Shown: positions 46,339 through 55,991, numbered from the stretch's first letter. The stretch: 64,000 nt of DNA from JAEUTH01 sp044230205 (GCA_044230205.1 JBGARN010000005.1:1-64000), one strand, 5' to 3'. The notes: generated from the letters alone by a model not told the origin. Program-made: numbers and translations.

Positions 46339-47316
46339 ATGCGCGAAGCAGCCTTTTTAAAACAAAACCAGGATAAGTGGAAAAATTATGAAACCACCCC
46401 GGCAGGCAACCCTGATGAGCTTGCTGAACGTTTTATTGAACTAACGGATGACCTTGCTTATTCAAGAACATTTTATCCAGGCTCTACCACACATAATTAT
46501 ATAAATGGTCTTGCACGAATTTTTCATCAGCATATCTATAAGAATAAAAAGGAAAAAGCAGGAAGAATAAAAAATTTCTGGCTCTATGAAATACCACTCA
46601 CTGTGCGTGCCAATCATTATAAACTGCTTTATTCGCTTATCATTTTTTTAATAAGCATAAGTATAGGGCTGTTTTCAGCATCAGTTGACGATTCCTTTGT
46701 AAGACTTATACTGGGTGATTCCTATGTAAATCAAACCCTTGAAAATATTGAGAACGGAAAGCCGCTGGCCATTTATGAAAGTCAGCCGGAAGGAAGTATG
46801 TTCGTTGCTATTACGTTCAATAACATTCGCGTTGCATTTACTGCATTTGTTTTTGGAGTTTTAATGTCAATAGGTACTGCTTATTTTCTTTTTACAAATG
46901 GTGTAATGCTTGGAGCGTTTCAATACTTTTTTTACCAAAAGGGATATCTTTTAATTTCGGTATTAACCATTTGGATACATGGAACAATAGAAATTGCGTC
47001 AATTGTAATAGCAGGCGGGGCAGGTTTTTGCATTGGGAACAGTTTATTGTTTCCAAAAACGTTAAGCAGATTAGAATCGTTTAAGCGAGGTACTAAGGAC
47101 GGGTTAAAAATTGCAACCGGCCTGGTGCCATTTTTTATAATAGCAGGATTCTTAGAAAGCTTTGTAACGCGACATGCTGATGTTTCACTGGCCATGAGCG
47201 CGAGTATTATTATTTTTTCAGCTACCCTGATAATCTCTTATTTTATTATTTATCCAATTAAACTTTCTGCTGCTAAAAAAAATCAACGGAAAAGAAAGAT
47301 CACATTAACTTCTTAA
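46339..47316 (+). CDS. Stage II sporulation protein M (SpoIIM)-like membrane protein
   Basis: A 325-residue membrane protein that begins MREAAFLKQNQDKWKNYE, the usual start of Bacteroidetes SpoIIM-family proteins. It has a soluble helical N-terminal region of about 100 residues and then about five membrane helices (LLYSLIIFLISISIGLFSA; AFTAFVFGVLMSIGTAYFLF; IWIHGTIEIASIVIAGGAG). The HGTIEI motif is typical. SpoIIM acts in peptidoglycan hydrolysis during engulfment in Bacillus, but this organism shows no sign of sporulation, so the role here is unknown. It heads a four-gene + strand unit (46339-50255). Confidence 0.82.
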   Translation: MREAAFLKQNQDKWKNYETTPAGNPDELAERFIELTDDLAYSRTFYPGSTTHNYINGLARIFHQHIYKNKKEKAGRIKNFWLYEIPLTVRANHYKLLYSLIIFLISISIGLFSASVDDSFVRLILGDSYVNQTLENIENGKPLAIYESQPEGSMFVAITFNNIRVAFTAFVFGVLMSIGTAYFLFTNGVMLGAFQYFFYQKGYLLISVLTIWIHGTIEIASIVIAGGAGFCIGNSLLFPKTLSRLESFKRGTKDGLKIATGLVPFFIIAGFLESFVTRHADVSLAMSASIIIFSATLIISYFIIYPIKLSAAKKNQRKRKITLTS

Positions 47317-47334
47317 ATACAACACAAGAATCAA

Positions 47335-48246
47335 ATGCAGTTACCACCGAAATTTGAATTACAAAAGGAGCGTTCGTTTAGCGAAAAAATAAACGGGGTA
47401 TTCGCTTACCTGTCGCAAAACTTTAAACAGCTTTTTAAAAGCCTGGTATTTATTGTTACCCCATTTGCATTTGCGGCAGGAATTTGCAGTGGCATTTTTC
47501 AGTACAGGCTTACGCGACTCATGCCCGGATTAGGGGGCACCGGTATAGATGAAAGTGGTGGAACAGGTAACAATATTTGGGATATTTTTTACACTGTTTT
47601 TTCGCCCTTGTATTTTGTTTCAATGATTTTGATGCTCGTAGCTTATATATTAGTTAACTGCACAGTTTATAGCCATATGGCGCTTTACCTGAAAAGTGAA
47701 GGGGAGCCGGTGACATTCGAGGCAGTTTTTGAAAAAGTAAAAAAAGATTTTTTCAAAGTGTTATTGGCAGCTATTGCTTCATTTTTTGTTGCACTCTTTG
47801 GAGTTGTTTTTTTCATTATACCTGGCATTTATTTATTTGTAACGCTCACACTCATTCAACCAATTATGATTGTTGAAGGCCTGGGATTTAATGAAGCTTT
47901 TAACCGTTGCTTTTACCTGATTAAAGAAAAATGGTGGTCAACCTTTGGATTAATATTTATTACATCTCTTATTGTAAACATGTGTGCAGTAGCTTTTAAT
48001 ATTCCAACATACATTGTACAGTTTATTAATTTGATGCATTGGGCTCCCGATATAAGTTCTTTCTGGCAGATAATCGCATCCGTAATCAGCATTGCCGGAA
48101 CAACATTACTTTCTGCAATATTATCTATTGCAATAGGAATACAGTATTTTAACCTTGTTGAAAGGCGCGAAGGCAGGGGATTACGGACGTTTATTGATGA
48201 AATTGGCAGCATTGATACCAAACCCGAGAGCAACCAGGAGTTATAA
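47335..48246 (+). CDS. Multi-pass membrane protein, GDPD-membrane-domain-like
   Basis: A 303-residue protein with about six hydrophobic segments. The stretch FFIIPGIYLFVTLTLIQPIM followed by VEGLGFNEAFNRCFYLIKEKWW resembles the membrane domain found beside glycerophosphodiester phosphodiesterases and related DUF families (pattern: PGIY, basic segment, WW). No catalytic residues were seen, so I do not assign an enzyme activity. It lies 18 bases after the SpoIIM-like gene and 11 bases before the DUF4129 gene, clearly in one operon. Confidence 0.65.
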   Translation: MQLPPKFELQKERSFSEKINGVFAYLSQNFKQLFKSLVFIVTPFAFAAGICSGIFQYRLTRLMPGLGGTGIDESGGTGNNIWDIFYTVFSPLYFVSMILMLVAYILVNCTVYSHMALYLKSEGEPVTFEAVFEKVKKDFFKVLLAAIASFFVALFGVVFFIIPGIYLFVTLTLIQPIMIVEGLGFNEAFNRCFYLIKEKWWSTFGLIFITSLIVNMCAVAFNIPTYIVQFINLMHWAPDISSFWQIIASVISIAGTTLLSAILSIAIGIQYFNLVERREGRGLRTFIDEIGSIDTKPESNQEL

Positions 48247-48257
48247 TATTTGGCAAA

Positions 48258-49013
48258 ATGTTGTTGCATATTAAAAGTTTAATAACCAGAATATTAATTG
48301 CAATTGTTGTTGCAACCTGTTGCCTGGTTTCAATTAAAAGCACATGTTATGCATCATCCGTTGCTGATACAACAACGATAATTAACGAACCGATTAATGT
48401 TAGAAAGCCGGCAGCCAAAGAAATGGATGGCTACCGCTCGCAACGCGATTTCAGCTATTCCAAAGATTTGCAGCCCGTTGAAAATATGTGGCAAAGATTC
48501 TGGAGGTGGGTTGCAATAAAAATCGGTGAGTTACTTTCAAAAACATCTTATGATTATTTCTGGAGGCCATTATTTTATATTTTTTTAATAGCAACAATTG
48601 TTTTTGTTGTTTTAAAACTCTTTGGTGTTGAACTACGCATGTTTATAAAACCTGATCCTGTTACGACAGATATTCCGTATCAGCTTTCAGATGAAAATAT
48701 TCATGAGCTCAATCTTGATGAATTATCTTACCAGGCTGCTCAACAAAAGAATTACAGGCTTGCAGTAAGATATCATTACCTGAAGGTGCTGAAGCAATTG
48801 AATGACAAAGGTTACATTGAATGGCGAACCGGAAAAACCAACCGCATCTATGCAACAGAACTAAGTAAGGGTAATTTTTACCAGGTATTTATAATGCTTA
48901 CACTACAGTTTGAATACATCTGGTATGGCGAATTTAATATTGACCTTGTTGCATTTGAAAAAGTGAAAGCCGGATTTGTAAATTTTGAGAAGGAAATAAA
49001 TGACATCAGATAA
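48258..49013 (+). CDS. DUF4129 membrane protein
   Basis: A 251-residue protein. It has a signal-like N-terminus (LIAIVVATCCLVSIKSTCYA), a periplasmic stretch, one membrane helix near residues 95-115 (FYIFLIATIVFVVLKLFGV), and the DUF4129 region toward the C-terminus (AAQQKNYRLAVRYHYLKVLK, then FEYIWYGEF). DUF4129 often co-occurs with transglutaminase-like or MoxR/DUF58 genes. Here it is third in the unit, 12 bases before the DUF4350 gene. The function is unknown. Confidence 0.78.
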   Translation: MLLHIKSLITRILIAIVVATCCLVSIKSTCYASSVADTTTIINEPINVRKPAAKEMDGYRSQRDFSYSKDLQPVENMWQRFWRWVAIKIGELLSKTSYDYFWRPLFYIFLIATIVFVVLKLFGVELRMFIKPDPVTTDIPYQLSDENIHELNLDELSYQAAQQKNYRLAVRYHYLKVLKQLNDKGYIEWRTGKTNRIYATELSKGNFYQVFIMLTLQFEYIWYGEFNIDLVAFEKVKAGFVNFEKEINDIR

Positions 49014-49025
49014 AGAATTTCAACT

Positions 49026-50255
49026 TTGAAATCGTACCGTAATTTTCTATTGCTTATAACAGGTTTGTTTATTGTTTTTGTACTGGTTGAATATTATAAA
49101 CCTGAACCTGTTGACTGGACTAAGACTTTTATCAATAAGGATAAAAGCCCATTTGGCACCTATATCTTATATAATCAGTTGCCAGTTGTTTTTCGGGGTA
49201 AGCGCATTTCACCTGTTCGTGAACCTATATACAATCAGTTAAACAAAAACTATTTCAATCCTGAGTTTGAGGAAAATAGTGAGGCCCAAGAAGCCATAAC
49301 CAATGATATACTGAATTATGTTTTTATTAATTCCTCTTTCAGAGCAGATTCGCTTGATATTAATCACCTGTTACGTTTTGCCGAAAAAGGTAATCAGGTT
49401 TTTATTGCTGCCAATTCAATTCAAGCTCAATTACTGGATACCTTAAATATTCAAGTAAACAGGAATTTCAAATTTTCATCAAAAGATTCTGTTGTCTTGC
49501 GGTTTGCAAATCGAAACTTAAAAGATATCGCAAAAATTCCTGAAAGAGTTGTTGAATATTATTTTACTGTAACAGACAGTTCAGGCAATGGTGACCTTCA
49601 ATCACTGGCATCAATTGATTCAGCAAAAGTTGTTTTTACCCGGGTAACATTTGGAAAAGGTTTGTTTTACCTGTGTTCGGTTCCTGAATTATTTTCCAAT
49701 TTTTACCTGCTGAAAAAAAAGTCAGAAAATTTGGCGTTTTATGCGCTTTCATACTTACCGGTATCGGAAGTTTACTGGGATGAATACCAGAAACAAGGCG
49801 CCATAGGAGAAGATTCAATACTAAGGGCGGTTCTCGAAAATAAATCGCTGAAATGGGCTTATTACCTGGTTATTGCATCAGTTTTTCTTTTTATTCTTTT
49901 TGAAGCAAAGAGAAAACAGCGTATAATACCGGTTATTGAACCACCGTTAAATTCAACCCTTGAATTTACCAGAACACTGGGCAATTTATACCTGAGTAAA
50001 AGTGATCACAAAAATATAGCGGTTAAAAAAATCACCTATTTTTATGAATACCTGCGTGAGCATTACCGTATTACAGTATCAGAAATTAATGAAGCATTAA
50101 TCGAAACAATAGCTTCAAAGTCGGGGTCGGATAAAAATCTTGTTGATGATATATTCCGTATGATAAATTACGTACAATACAATAACAGTATAACTGAAAA
50201 AAATCTGCTTGATCTGAATATACTTTTAGAGCGGTTTTATTTGCATCGTAAATAA
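49026..50255 (+). CDS. DUF4350-containing membrane protein
   Basis: A 409-residue protein starting at TTG (49026). A single N-terminal membrane helix (FLLLITGLFIVFVLVEYY) leads into a periplasmic domain that resembles DUF4350 (DKSPFGTYILYNQLP start, FIAANSIQAQLLD strand). A second helix near 276-294 precedes a helical cytoplasmic tail. It is the last gene of the unit; in related clusters moxR and a DUF58 gene usually follow, but here the next gene is an unrelated convergent one 14 bases away. The function is unknown. Confidence 0.75.
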   Translation: MKSYRNFLLLITGLFIVFVLVEYYKPEPVDWTKTFINKDKSPFGTYILYNQLPVVFRGKRISPVREPIYNQLNKNYFNPEFEENSEAQEAITNDILNYVFINSSFRADSLDINHLLRFAEKGNQVFIAANSIQAQLLDTLNIQVNRNFKFSSKDSVVLRFANRNLKDIAKIPERVVEYYFTVTDSSGNGDLQSLASIDSAKVVFTRVTFGKGLFYLCSVPELFSNFYLLKKKSENLAFYALSYLPVSEVYWDEYQKQGAIGEDSILRAVLENKSLKWAYYLVIASVFLFILFEAKRKQRIIPVIEPPLNSTLEFTRTLGNLYLSKSDHKNIAVKKITYFYEYLREHYRITVSEINEALIETIASKSGSDKNLVDDIFRMINYVQYNNSITEKNLLDLNILLERFYLHRK

Positions 50256-50269
50256 CACTTTCATTCCTT

Positions 50270-50809
50270 TTATCGCCAGTCTACTATTGCAATAACCTGC
50301 CATTTTCTTTCAGTTAATTTTAGCAGAGCAAAATTAGTAACTGTGAAATCAGCTTTAAATTGGCGGTCCTTAAAATGCGGCCATTCAGCATCAAATGCTT
50401 CGCGTGTTAGATCTCGATTGGCAACAGTAACATGAGGATGAAATACTTTAGCCGGTTTTAAAAAAGGTAGTTTTTGAATTAAATATTGCAGCAAAGTTTC
50501 CTGCAATCTAAATAACGATTCATTAGTTTGAGGTTTTAAAAACAAAGTTCGTTTATCAAATCGCCCAAATCCGTCTAAGCTAATATGCAGTTCAGGGAGA
50601 CTAATTTTAAATATATTAAGGTATTGTAGAAGATTATCTTCTGTTGTTTGCTTAAGGGTAAAAGGAGGAATAAGGGTAATATGAGCAGGACTTTTTAAAG
50701 CAACGGTACAATTATATTTATCGAAAAAATAGTTTTTAATTGCAGTAATTTCGGTTTGATAAGGTTCAGGGCAAATGATGGCTATAAAATAAAGTTGTTG
50801 TGAATTCAT
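50270..50809 (-). CDS. 2'-5' RNA ligase / LigT-family protein
   Basis: A 179-residue protein with the two catalytic HxT motifs of the 2H phosphoesterase superfamily: AHITLIPPF (His43, Thr45) and HPHVTVANRD (His126, Thr128), at the usual spacing. Members cleave or join 2',5'-linked RNA or act on cyclic phosphates; the natural substrate is usually unknown. It stands alone on the minus strand, convergent with the DUF4350 gene and divergent from the glycosyltransferase gene. Confidence 0.83.
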   Translation of the reverse strand: MNSQQLYFIAIICPEPYQTEITAIKNYFFDKYNCTVALKSPAHITLIPPFTLKQTTEDNLLQYLNIFKISLPELHISLDGFGRFDKRTLFLKPQTNESLFRLQETLLQYLIQKLPFLKPAKVFHPHVTVANRDLTREAFDAEWPHFKDRQFKADFTVTNFALLKLTERKWQVIAIVDWR

Positions 50810-50921
50810 TTATTCCGATGAATTATAGCATGTAAAAAAGTGCCTGCAAGGATAACCGAAAGAAAACTAATTTTCGGCTGTTAAGCCAGATTTTAATTAT
50901 TGACTACCATAAACAGAAGTT

Positions 50922-52088
50922 TTGAAACTGCTTTTTCTTACATCCCGATTTCCATATCCACTTGAAAAGGGTGACAAGCTTAGGGCTTATGAACTTATCA
51001 AACACCTGAGCAAGTACCACGAAATTATTTTGTTTGCTGTTAACGAAACTGATGTAACGCCCGGCCAGTTGGCAGAACTAAAGCCTTTTTGCAGCAAAAT
51101 TTATTATGAAAAAATTTCGAAGCTGAACAGTTATTTCAATCTCACCAAAAACTTTCTTGGTTATCTTCCTTTTTCAGTTGCCTATTTTCTTCGCCATACA
51201 GTGTGTAGTGCGGTTGCAGATATTATTAAGGAGCATCAGCCTGATCATATTTTTTGTCATTTAATTCGAATGAGTGAATATGTAAAGGATGTAAAAGATA
51301 TCCCTAAAACACTTGATTATATGGATACCTTCAGTATCGGTATGGACAGGATGCATTCTACAGCCGGATTGTTTATGAAGAGCATTATTAAAACTGAGCA
51401 CAAGCGGCTGTTGAATTATGAGAAGTTCATTTTTGACTATTTCGATAATAAAATAATTATTTCAGAGCAAGACCGAAATCATATACCGCATAAGGATAAT
51501 AGCCAGATTGAAGTTATTCCCAATGGAGTTGATTTTACTTTTTTCTATCCGCAAGAATTGCCAAAAAAATACGATTTGCTTTTTGCAGGTAACATGAATT
51601 ATCCGCCTAATATTGAAAGTGTGCTGTTTATCGCTGAGAAGGTACTTCCGTTGGTTAAAAAGGAGCATCCCCAAATTAAAATGGTAATTGCCGGTGCAAA
51701 TCCTGCTAAAGAAATTTTGCAGCTAAAATCTTCCAATATTGAGGTTACCGGATGGGTGGATGATATCAGGACCTATTTCCACCAGTCGAGAATTATGCTG
51801 GCGCCTATGCTGATCAGTATTGGTTTGCAAAATAAAATTCTTCAGGCAATGGCTATGAAAACGCCCTGCATTATTTCAACTCTTGCAAATAACGCAATAC
51901 ATGCTAACAGCAACCAGGTGTTAATAGCTGACACGCCCAAAGAATATGCACATCAAATTAACAGGCTGCTTACAGACGCGCACTTGTGTGAAATGCTTAC
52001 CAATAATGCGTTCGATTTTGTTAAGTTAAATTATAATTGGGAAAAAATTGTTGAACGCTTAAACCAATTGATCATGGAAAAAAAATAA
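50922..52088 (+). CDS. Glycosyltransferase, GT-B fold (GT4-like)
   Basis: A 388-residue glycosyltransferase. The N-terminal MKLLFLTSRFPYPLEKGDKL motif resembles the group annotated with exopolysaccharide or exosortase systems. The C-terminal half has the GT4 pattern: VIPNGVDFTFFYP, LLFAGNMNYPPNIESV, GWVDDIRTYF and a donor-site region ending IGLQNKILQAMAMKTPCI. Translation starts at TTG (50922). The acceptor and sugar are unknown. No polysaccharide cluster surrounds it, so it is an isolated gene here, convergent with psd (20 bases between stops). Confidence 0.8.
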   Translation: MKLLFLTSRFPYPLEKGDKLRAYELIKHLSKYHEIILFAVNETDVTPGQLAELKPFCSKIYYEKISKLNSYFNLTKNFLGYLPFSVAYFLRHTVCSAVADIIKEHQPDHIFCHLIRMSEYVKDVKDIPKTLDYMDTFSIGMDRMHSTAGLFMKSIIKTEHKRLLNYEKFIFDYFDNKIIISEQDRNHIPHKDNSQIEVIPNGVDFTFFYPQELPKKYDLLFAGNMNYPPNIESVLFIAEKVLPLVKKEHPQIKMVIAGANPAKEILQLKSSNIEVTGWVDDIRTYFHQSRIMLAPMLISIGLQNKILQAMAMKTPCIISTLANNAIHANSNQVLIADTPKEYAHQINRLLTDAHLCEMLTNNAFDFVKLNYNWEKIVERLNQLIMEKK

Positions 52089-52108
52089 TCGAAAAAAACC
52101 GTAATAAT

Positions 52109-52768
52109 CTAGTTCAGCTCAGCAATTTCAGTAATACCGCCAACTGTTTTTTCGCCAATATTTACCTTAACCGTTGAATTAAGCGGTAGAAAAATATCAA
52201 CACGTGATCCGAATTTTATAAAGCCAAATTCAGCACCCTGTTTTACCATGTCTCCATTGCGCGGATAAAAAACAATGCGCTTGGCAACAGCCCCGGCAAT
52301 TTGTCTTACTAAAACTGCAACCCGGTTTTCACGCTCTATTACCAGTGTGGTGCGTTCATTTTCAAGCGATGCTTTAGGATCCCATGCCACAAGGTATTTG
52401 CCTTTATGATATTTGGTGTACTTGATAACTCCGCTGATCGGGTACCAGTTGGCATGCACATTTAATGGTGACATGAAAATACTAACCTGTATGCGCTTAT
52501 CATTAAAGTATTCCTGCTCTGTGGTTTGTTCTATCACAACTACTTTGCCATCACATGGTGACAGTACCTTTTTGTCATTCCGTAGTATCCTGCGGTGTGG
52601 AAGCCTGAAAAACTGGAGAAATAAAAGGAATACAGGGATGGTTATTAAAAAGCTTAAAGCACGTATAATATCATTATCAGGAAAAAGATAGCATACAATA
52701 ACATTAACCAATGCAAGAATAGTAAAAGTTACAATGAGGATTTTATATCCTTCTTTATGTATAGTCAT
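52109..52768 (-). CDS. psd: Phosphatidylserine decarboxylase, short type
   Basis: A 219-residue membrane-associated proenzyme that makes phosphatidylethanolamine from phosphatidylserine. Two hydrophobic segments at the N-terminus (about 12-50) anchor it. The HRRILRNDKKVLSPCDGKVV stretch and VHANWYPISG are typical of the short Psd type. Self-cleavage is expected at the Gly-Ser of KFGSRVDIFLP near the C-terminus, where the Ser becomes the pyruvoyl group. No phosphatidylserine synthase gene is adjacent. It lies 73 bases downstream of the dehydrogenase gene on the same strand. Confidence 0.85.
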   Translation of the reverse strand: MTIHKEGYKILIVTFTILALVNVIVCYLFPDNDIIRALSFLITIPVFLLFLQFFRLPHRRILRNDKKVLSPCDGKVVVIEQTTEQEYFNDKRIQVSIFMSPLNVHANWYPISGVIKYTKYHKGKYLVAWDPKASLENERTTLVIERENRVAVLVRQIAGAVAKRIVFYPRNGDMVKQGAEFGFIKFGSRVDIFLPLNSTVKVNIGEKTVGGITEIAELN

Positions 52769-52841
52769 TCGCTAATGTTCGGCTAAGGTTTATCCGGTAT
52801 ATCAATGAATTAAATCTTTAATCGTATTTTTTCAGAATCAA

Positions 52842-54128
52842 TTAAAAAGCACCACGGCTCTTAATAGCTGTTGCAACTTTGTTCATTGCATAAACATAAG
52901 CTGCTATACGCATTGAAATTTTATGTTTCTGTGCCACCTGCCATAAATTATTAAATGCCTGGTTCATCCAGCGGTCGGCACGTTTGTTAATCTCTTCTTC
53001 GCTGTAATAGTAACCTGTTCGGTTTTGTACCCATTCAAAATAAGAAACAGTTACACCACCACCATTTGCAAGAATATCGGGTAATACAATTACTCCTTTT
53101 TTATTTAGGATTTCATCAGCATCAGATGTAGTTGGGCCATTGGCTCCTTCCACAATCAGCTTAGCCTTAATCTTGGCAGCATTTTTTATGGTAATCTGGT
53201 TTTCCAGTGCACACGGTGCAAGTACATCGGTATTTAATTCCAGTAATTGATCATTTGTTATACGATCACCACCTTTAAAGTCCTGCAGGTTACCATGGTT
53301 TTTATCGCGATAAGCTATGGCTTTTGCAAGATCAATGCCTTTAGGATTGTAGTATCCTCCGGTAAAGTCGCTAATGGCCAAAATGCGAAGCCCCCTTTCG
53401 GCCATATGTTTAGCCGTAATGCTGCCAACATTACCAAATCCCTGAACAACAAGTGTTGATTTTTTTGGATTAAGCTTCAGTTTTTCCATGGCACTTATGG
53501 CCGAAGTGGTAACACCTCGTCCTGTTGCTTCAACACGACCTAATGATCCGCCCAAATGCAGTGGTTTGCCGGTAACGATGCCGGGCGTAAAACCATGCTT
53601 CAGTTTGCTGAACTCATCAACTATCCAGGCCATTTCACGTGGGCCAGTATTCATATCGGGGGCTGGTATATCTTTATCAACACCAAAAATATCACCCATT
53701 GCTTGCGTATAGGCACGGGTTAGACGCTCCAACTCATGTACACTCATAATAGAAGGATCACACTTAATGCCACCTTTTGCGCCACCATAAGGAATATCTG
53801 CAATGGCACATTTCCAGGTCATCCATGCAGCAAGCGCTTTTACTTCATCCTCATGAACATCCATGCTGTAACGAATACCACCTTTTGAAGGGCCAAGGGC
53901 AGTGCTATGAATAACGCGGTAACCGTTAAACACCTGTATCTGGCCATTATCCATCATAACCGGCAGATTAACTTCAATGTTCTTGGCCGGGTATTTCATT
54001 ACATTATATATATCCTCTTCCAGGTGCAGAATTTTAGCAGCTACATCGAAGCGTGCAATCATTTCTTCAAACGGATTGCTGCTGTGGGCTGTAATAGTAG
54101 CAGGGTTTGCTTTAGTTGTTTTTCCCAT
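52842..54128 (-). CDS. Glu/Leu/Phe/Val dehydrogenase family protein
   Basis: A 428-residue amino-acid dehydrogenase, most likely NAD(P)-dependent glutamate dehydrogenase, which links 2-oxoglutarate and ammonia to glutamate. Substrate-site lysines are visible in GPSKGGIR (Lys82), MTWKCA (Lys106) and GGAKGG (Lys118, catalytic), followed by a Rossmann domain with VVQGFGNVGS (about 227-236). The length fits the hexameric 420-residue type. The first 15 residues are Thr/Ala-rich and look unstructured. Leucine or other specificity cannot be excluded by eye. Confidence 0.88.
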   Translation of the reverse strand: MGKTTKANPATITAHSSNPFEEMIARFDVAAKILHLEEDIYNVMKYPAKNIEVNLPVMMDNGQIQVFNGYRVIHSTALGPSKGGIRYSMDVHEDEVKALAAWMTWKCAIADIPYGGAKGGIKCDPSIMSVHELERLTRAYTQAMGDIFGVDKDIPAPDMNTGPREMAWIVDEFSKLKHGFTPGIVTGKPLHLGGSLGRVEATGRGVTTSAISAMEKLKLNPKKSTLVVQGFGNVGSITAKHMAERGLRILAISDFTGGYYNPKGIDLAKAIAYRDKNHGNLQDFKGGDRITNDQLLELNTDVLAPCALENQITIKNAAKIKAKLIVEGANGPTTSDADEILNKKGVIVLPDILANGGGVTVSYFEWVQNRTGYYYSEEEINKRADRWMNQAFNNLWQVAQKHKISMRIAAYVYAMNKVATAIKSRGAF

Positions 54129-54366
54129 TGTTTATTTTTTAAGAGGGCACGAAAGTAGAAAAAATAGTTAACCTTAAAAGTGGCAGATTTTAAACAAGAA
54201 TCAATGTTGAATTAGAAAGCTTTAGAGCATGGAAATGCTATGTGCAAAAAGGTTAGCCCTAATCTTGCCCAATCTTAATTCAAACCCTGAAATACCAGCT
54301 AATTACTCCAAAATTGATATACCTCAATTATGGTCAATTTTAAATAGATTTAATGGCCATAAAAGT

Positions 54367-54391
54367 TCAGTGGGGCGTATGGCCCCACTGA
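54367..54391 (-). terminator. Probable terminator after the DUF3078 gene
   Basis: A perfect 9-bp GC-rich stem (CAGTGGGGC / GCCCCACTG) with a 5-base loop lies about 27 bases after the stop of the minus-strand gene. The minus strand then reads AACTTTTATGG, a short T-run, so termination may be moderate. Confidence 0.6.
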
Positions 54392-54417
54392 TATATAAAG
54401 TAATATTGAACTGCAAC

Positions 54418-55332
54418 TTATTTGGGAAGTTCAGCCTTACCAAAGTTATACGCTAGTCCAACTCCAATTGATTCTTTGAATTGTAATCCTTTGCCATAAA
54501 CAGGTACTCCGGCATCATCTTTTCCTTTTGGCACAAAAGTGTTATCGTCATAAATGGCCTGCAAACTAACAGTAGCTGTCAGGTATTTATTTATTTTCAT
54601 GGCTAAAATCAATTCCCAGTTAATATCAATGTTCTGGGGATCTTCAGAGTAATTACTGAATAAATCGAGTTTGGTAACCATGGTTACATTGGTCATAAGA
54701 TCGCGTTTATAGCGGGTACTTAAATAAAAGCCAATTTCATTTCTAGCTGTCTTATCACTATCCACTCCATATAACTGGTGAGGAATTTTAGCATTATCTT
54801 CATTTACATAAGTAGTTTTCATTGTAGGCGGAGAAACATAAAAATAGAAATTATCATTAGGCTTATACTCTAAACCCAGTGAGTTAACAAAGTAGGCAGG
54901 TGACAAAAAATCAGAAACTAATTGCTTTGGTTCAAAATTATAATCATATCCTTTTGAAAACTGGCTTCTGAAATTAAACAGGTAAGAGATGTACCAGTTC
55001 TTTTTAAACTCATAGCCGGGTTTGGTTTGCAATTCAATCCTGTCGTCATTTTTACGCGGATCATCCTTTGCAATCTGAACCATTCCATAGGCAAGTAAAA
55101 TTCCGTTATCCCACGCCCATTTATCTTTCTTATAGTTTGCAAATCCTGTAAACAGGCTGTTTAATGCAATAGAATTATCGCCACCGGCAGCCCAGTTGCT
55201 TAAACTAACCTGGTTAAATGTTAACGCAATAACACCACCTGTTTTCCATGAAGTATCTTTTGGTGTTTCGCTTTGTGAAAATGTTTTAATGCATAGCAAT
55301 AACAGTGCTACTGTAAGAAGATCTCTTTTCAT
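54418..55332 (-). CDS. DUF3078 family protein
   Basis: A 304-residue secreted protein with a signal peptide (KRDLLTVALLLLCIKTFS). It has the DUF3078 pattern WKTGGVIALTFNQVSLSNWA near the start, followed by alternating beta strands and aromatic residues typical of an outer-membrane barrel (WELILAMKINKYLTATVSLQ). DUF3078 is a Bacteroidetes family of unknown function, thought to be outer-membrane proteins. It lies 60 bases downstream of mscL and may share its transcript. Confidence 0.8.
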   Translation of the reverse strand: MKRDLLTVALLLLCIKTFSQSETPKDTSWKTGGVIALTFNQVSLSNWAAGGDNSIALNSLFTGFANYKKDKWAWDNGILLAYGMVQIAKDDPRKNDDRIELQTKPGYEFKKNWYISYLFNFRSQFSKGYDYNFEPKQLVSDFLSPAYFVNSLGLEYKPNDNFYFYVSPPTMKTTYVNEDNAKIPHQLYGVDSDKTARNEIGFYLSTRYKRDLMTNVTMVTKLDLFSNYSEDPQNIDINWELILAMKINKYLTATVSLQAIYDDNTFVPKGKDDAGVPVYGKGLQFKESIGVGLAYNFGKAELPK

Positions 55333-55392
55333 ATAAGAATAAATTTAATAACGGTTCGATGATCAGTTAAAAGGGGAGAATCAAATGATGAT

Positions 55393-55827
55393 TTACTTTT
55401 TTAATAAATCGCGTATTTCGCCAAGTAATTTTTCTTCATTAGAAGGAGCGGGTGGGGCAGCAGGGGCCGCAGCTTCTGCTTTTTTCATCTTGTTCATAGC
55501 TTTGATAACAAGAAACATTACAAATGCTACTACAATAAAGTCTATGGTTACTGTAATAAATTCACCATAACGGATATAAACTTCCGGCACTTCTTTTTCT
55601 AACACATTTCCCGAAGCATCCATAACTGCTTTTGAACCATCCTGAATTTTTAATTTTAATTCAGAAAAATTCATACCACCAACTAACTTGCCTACAACAG
55701 GCATTACTATTCCATCTACAAAAACTGAAGTTACTTTACCGAAAGCCGCGCCTACAACCACGCCAACTGCAAAGTCAATAAGGTTGCCTTTCATGGCAAA
55801 CTCTTTAAATTCTTTTAGCATTCCCAT
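55393..55827 (-). CDS. mscL: Large-conductance mechanosensitive channel MscL
   Basis: A 144-residue membrane channel that opens on hypo-osmotic stress. The amphipathic N-terminus MLKEFKEFAMKGNLIDFAVG leads to the pore helix GVVVGAAFGKVTSVFVDGIVMP. A periplasmic loop (about 55-85) precedes the second helix (FIVVAFVMFLVIKAMNKM), and an Ala/Pro-rich linker and cytoplasmic helix (EEKLLGEIRDLLKK) end the protein. Two in-frame ATGs (55827 and 55821) are both plausible starts. The length is typical. Confidence 0.93.
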   Translation of the reverse strand: MGMLKEFKEFAMKGNLIDFAVGVVVGAAFGKVTSVFVDGIVMPVVGKLVGGMNFSELKLKIQDGSKAVMDASGNVLEKEVPEVYIRYGEFITVTIDFIVVAFVMFLVIKAMNKMKKAEAAAPAAPPAPSNEEKLLGEIRDLLKK

Positions 55828-55991
55828 AATGTTGAAGTTTTAAAATTTAAGTTTTAGTTGAATTTAAAACAGACGAAACATACAAATGTTATCACAAATG
55901 TTTAATATTTCGATTAAACAAAAGCAATTTGTATCAGAATAGAAAATGAATTAATCAACATGCTGTTGATAAAAGCAGATTCGGATTGTGA

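Noticed and set aside
50850..50885. A small hairpin (CCGAAA ... TTTCGG) upstream of the GT4-like gene, considered as terminator or riboswitch
   Set aside because: It has no T-run on either strand, is AT-rich and short, and matches no riboswitch pattern I know.
54229..54456. A 75-codon + strand open frame between gdh and DUF3078
   Set aside because: It runs over the likely terminator hairpin and into the end of the DUF3078 gene on the other strand, with no recognisable protein features.
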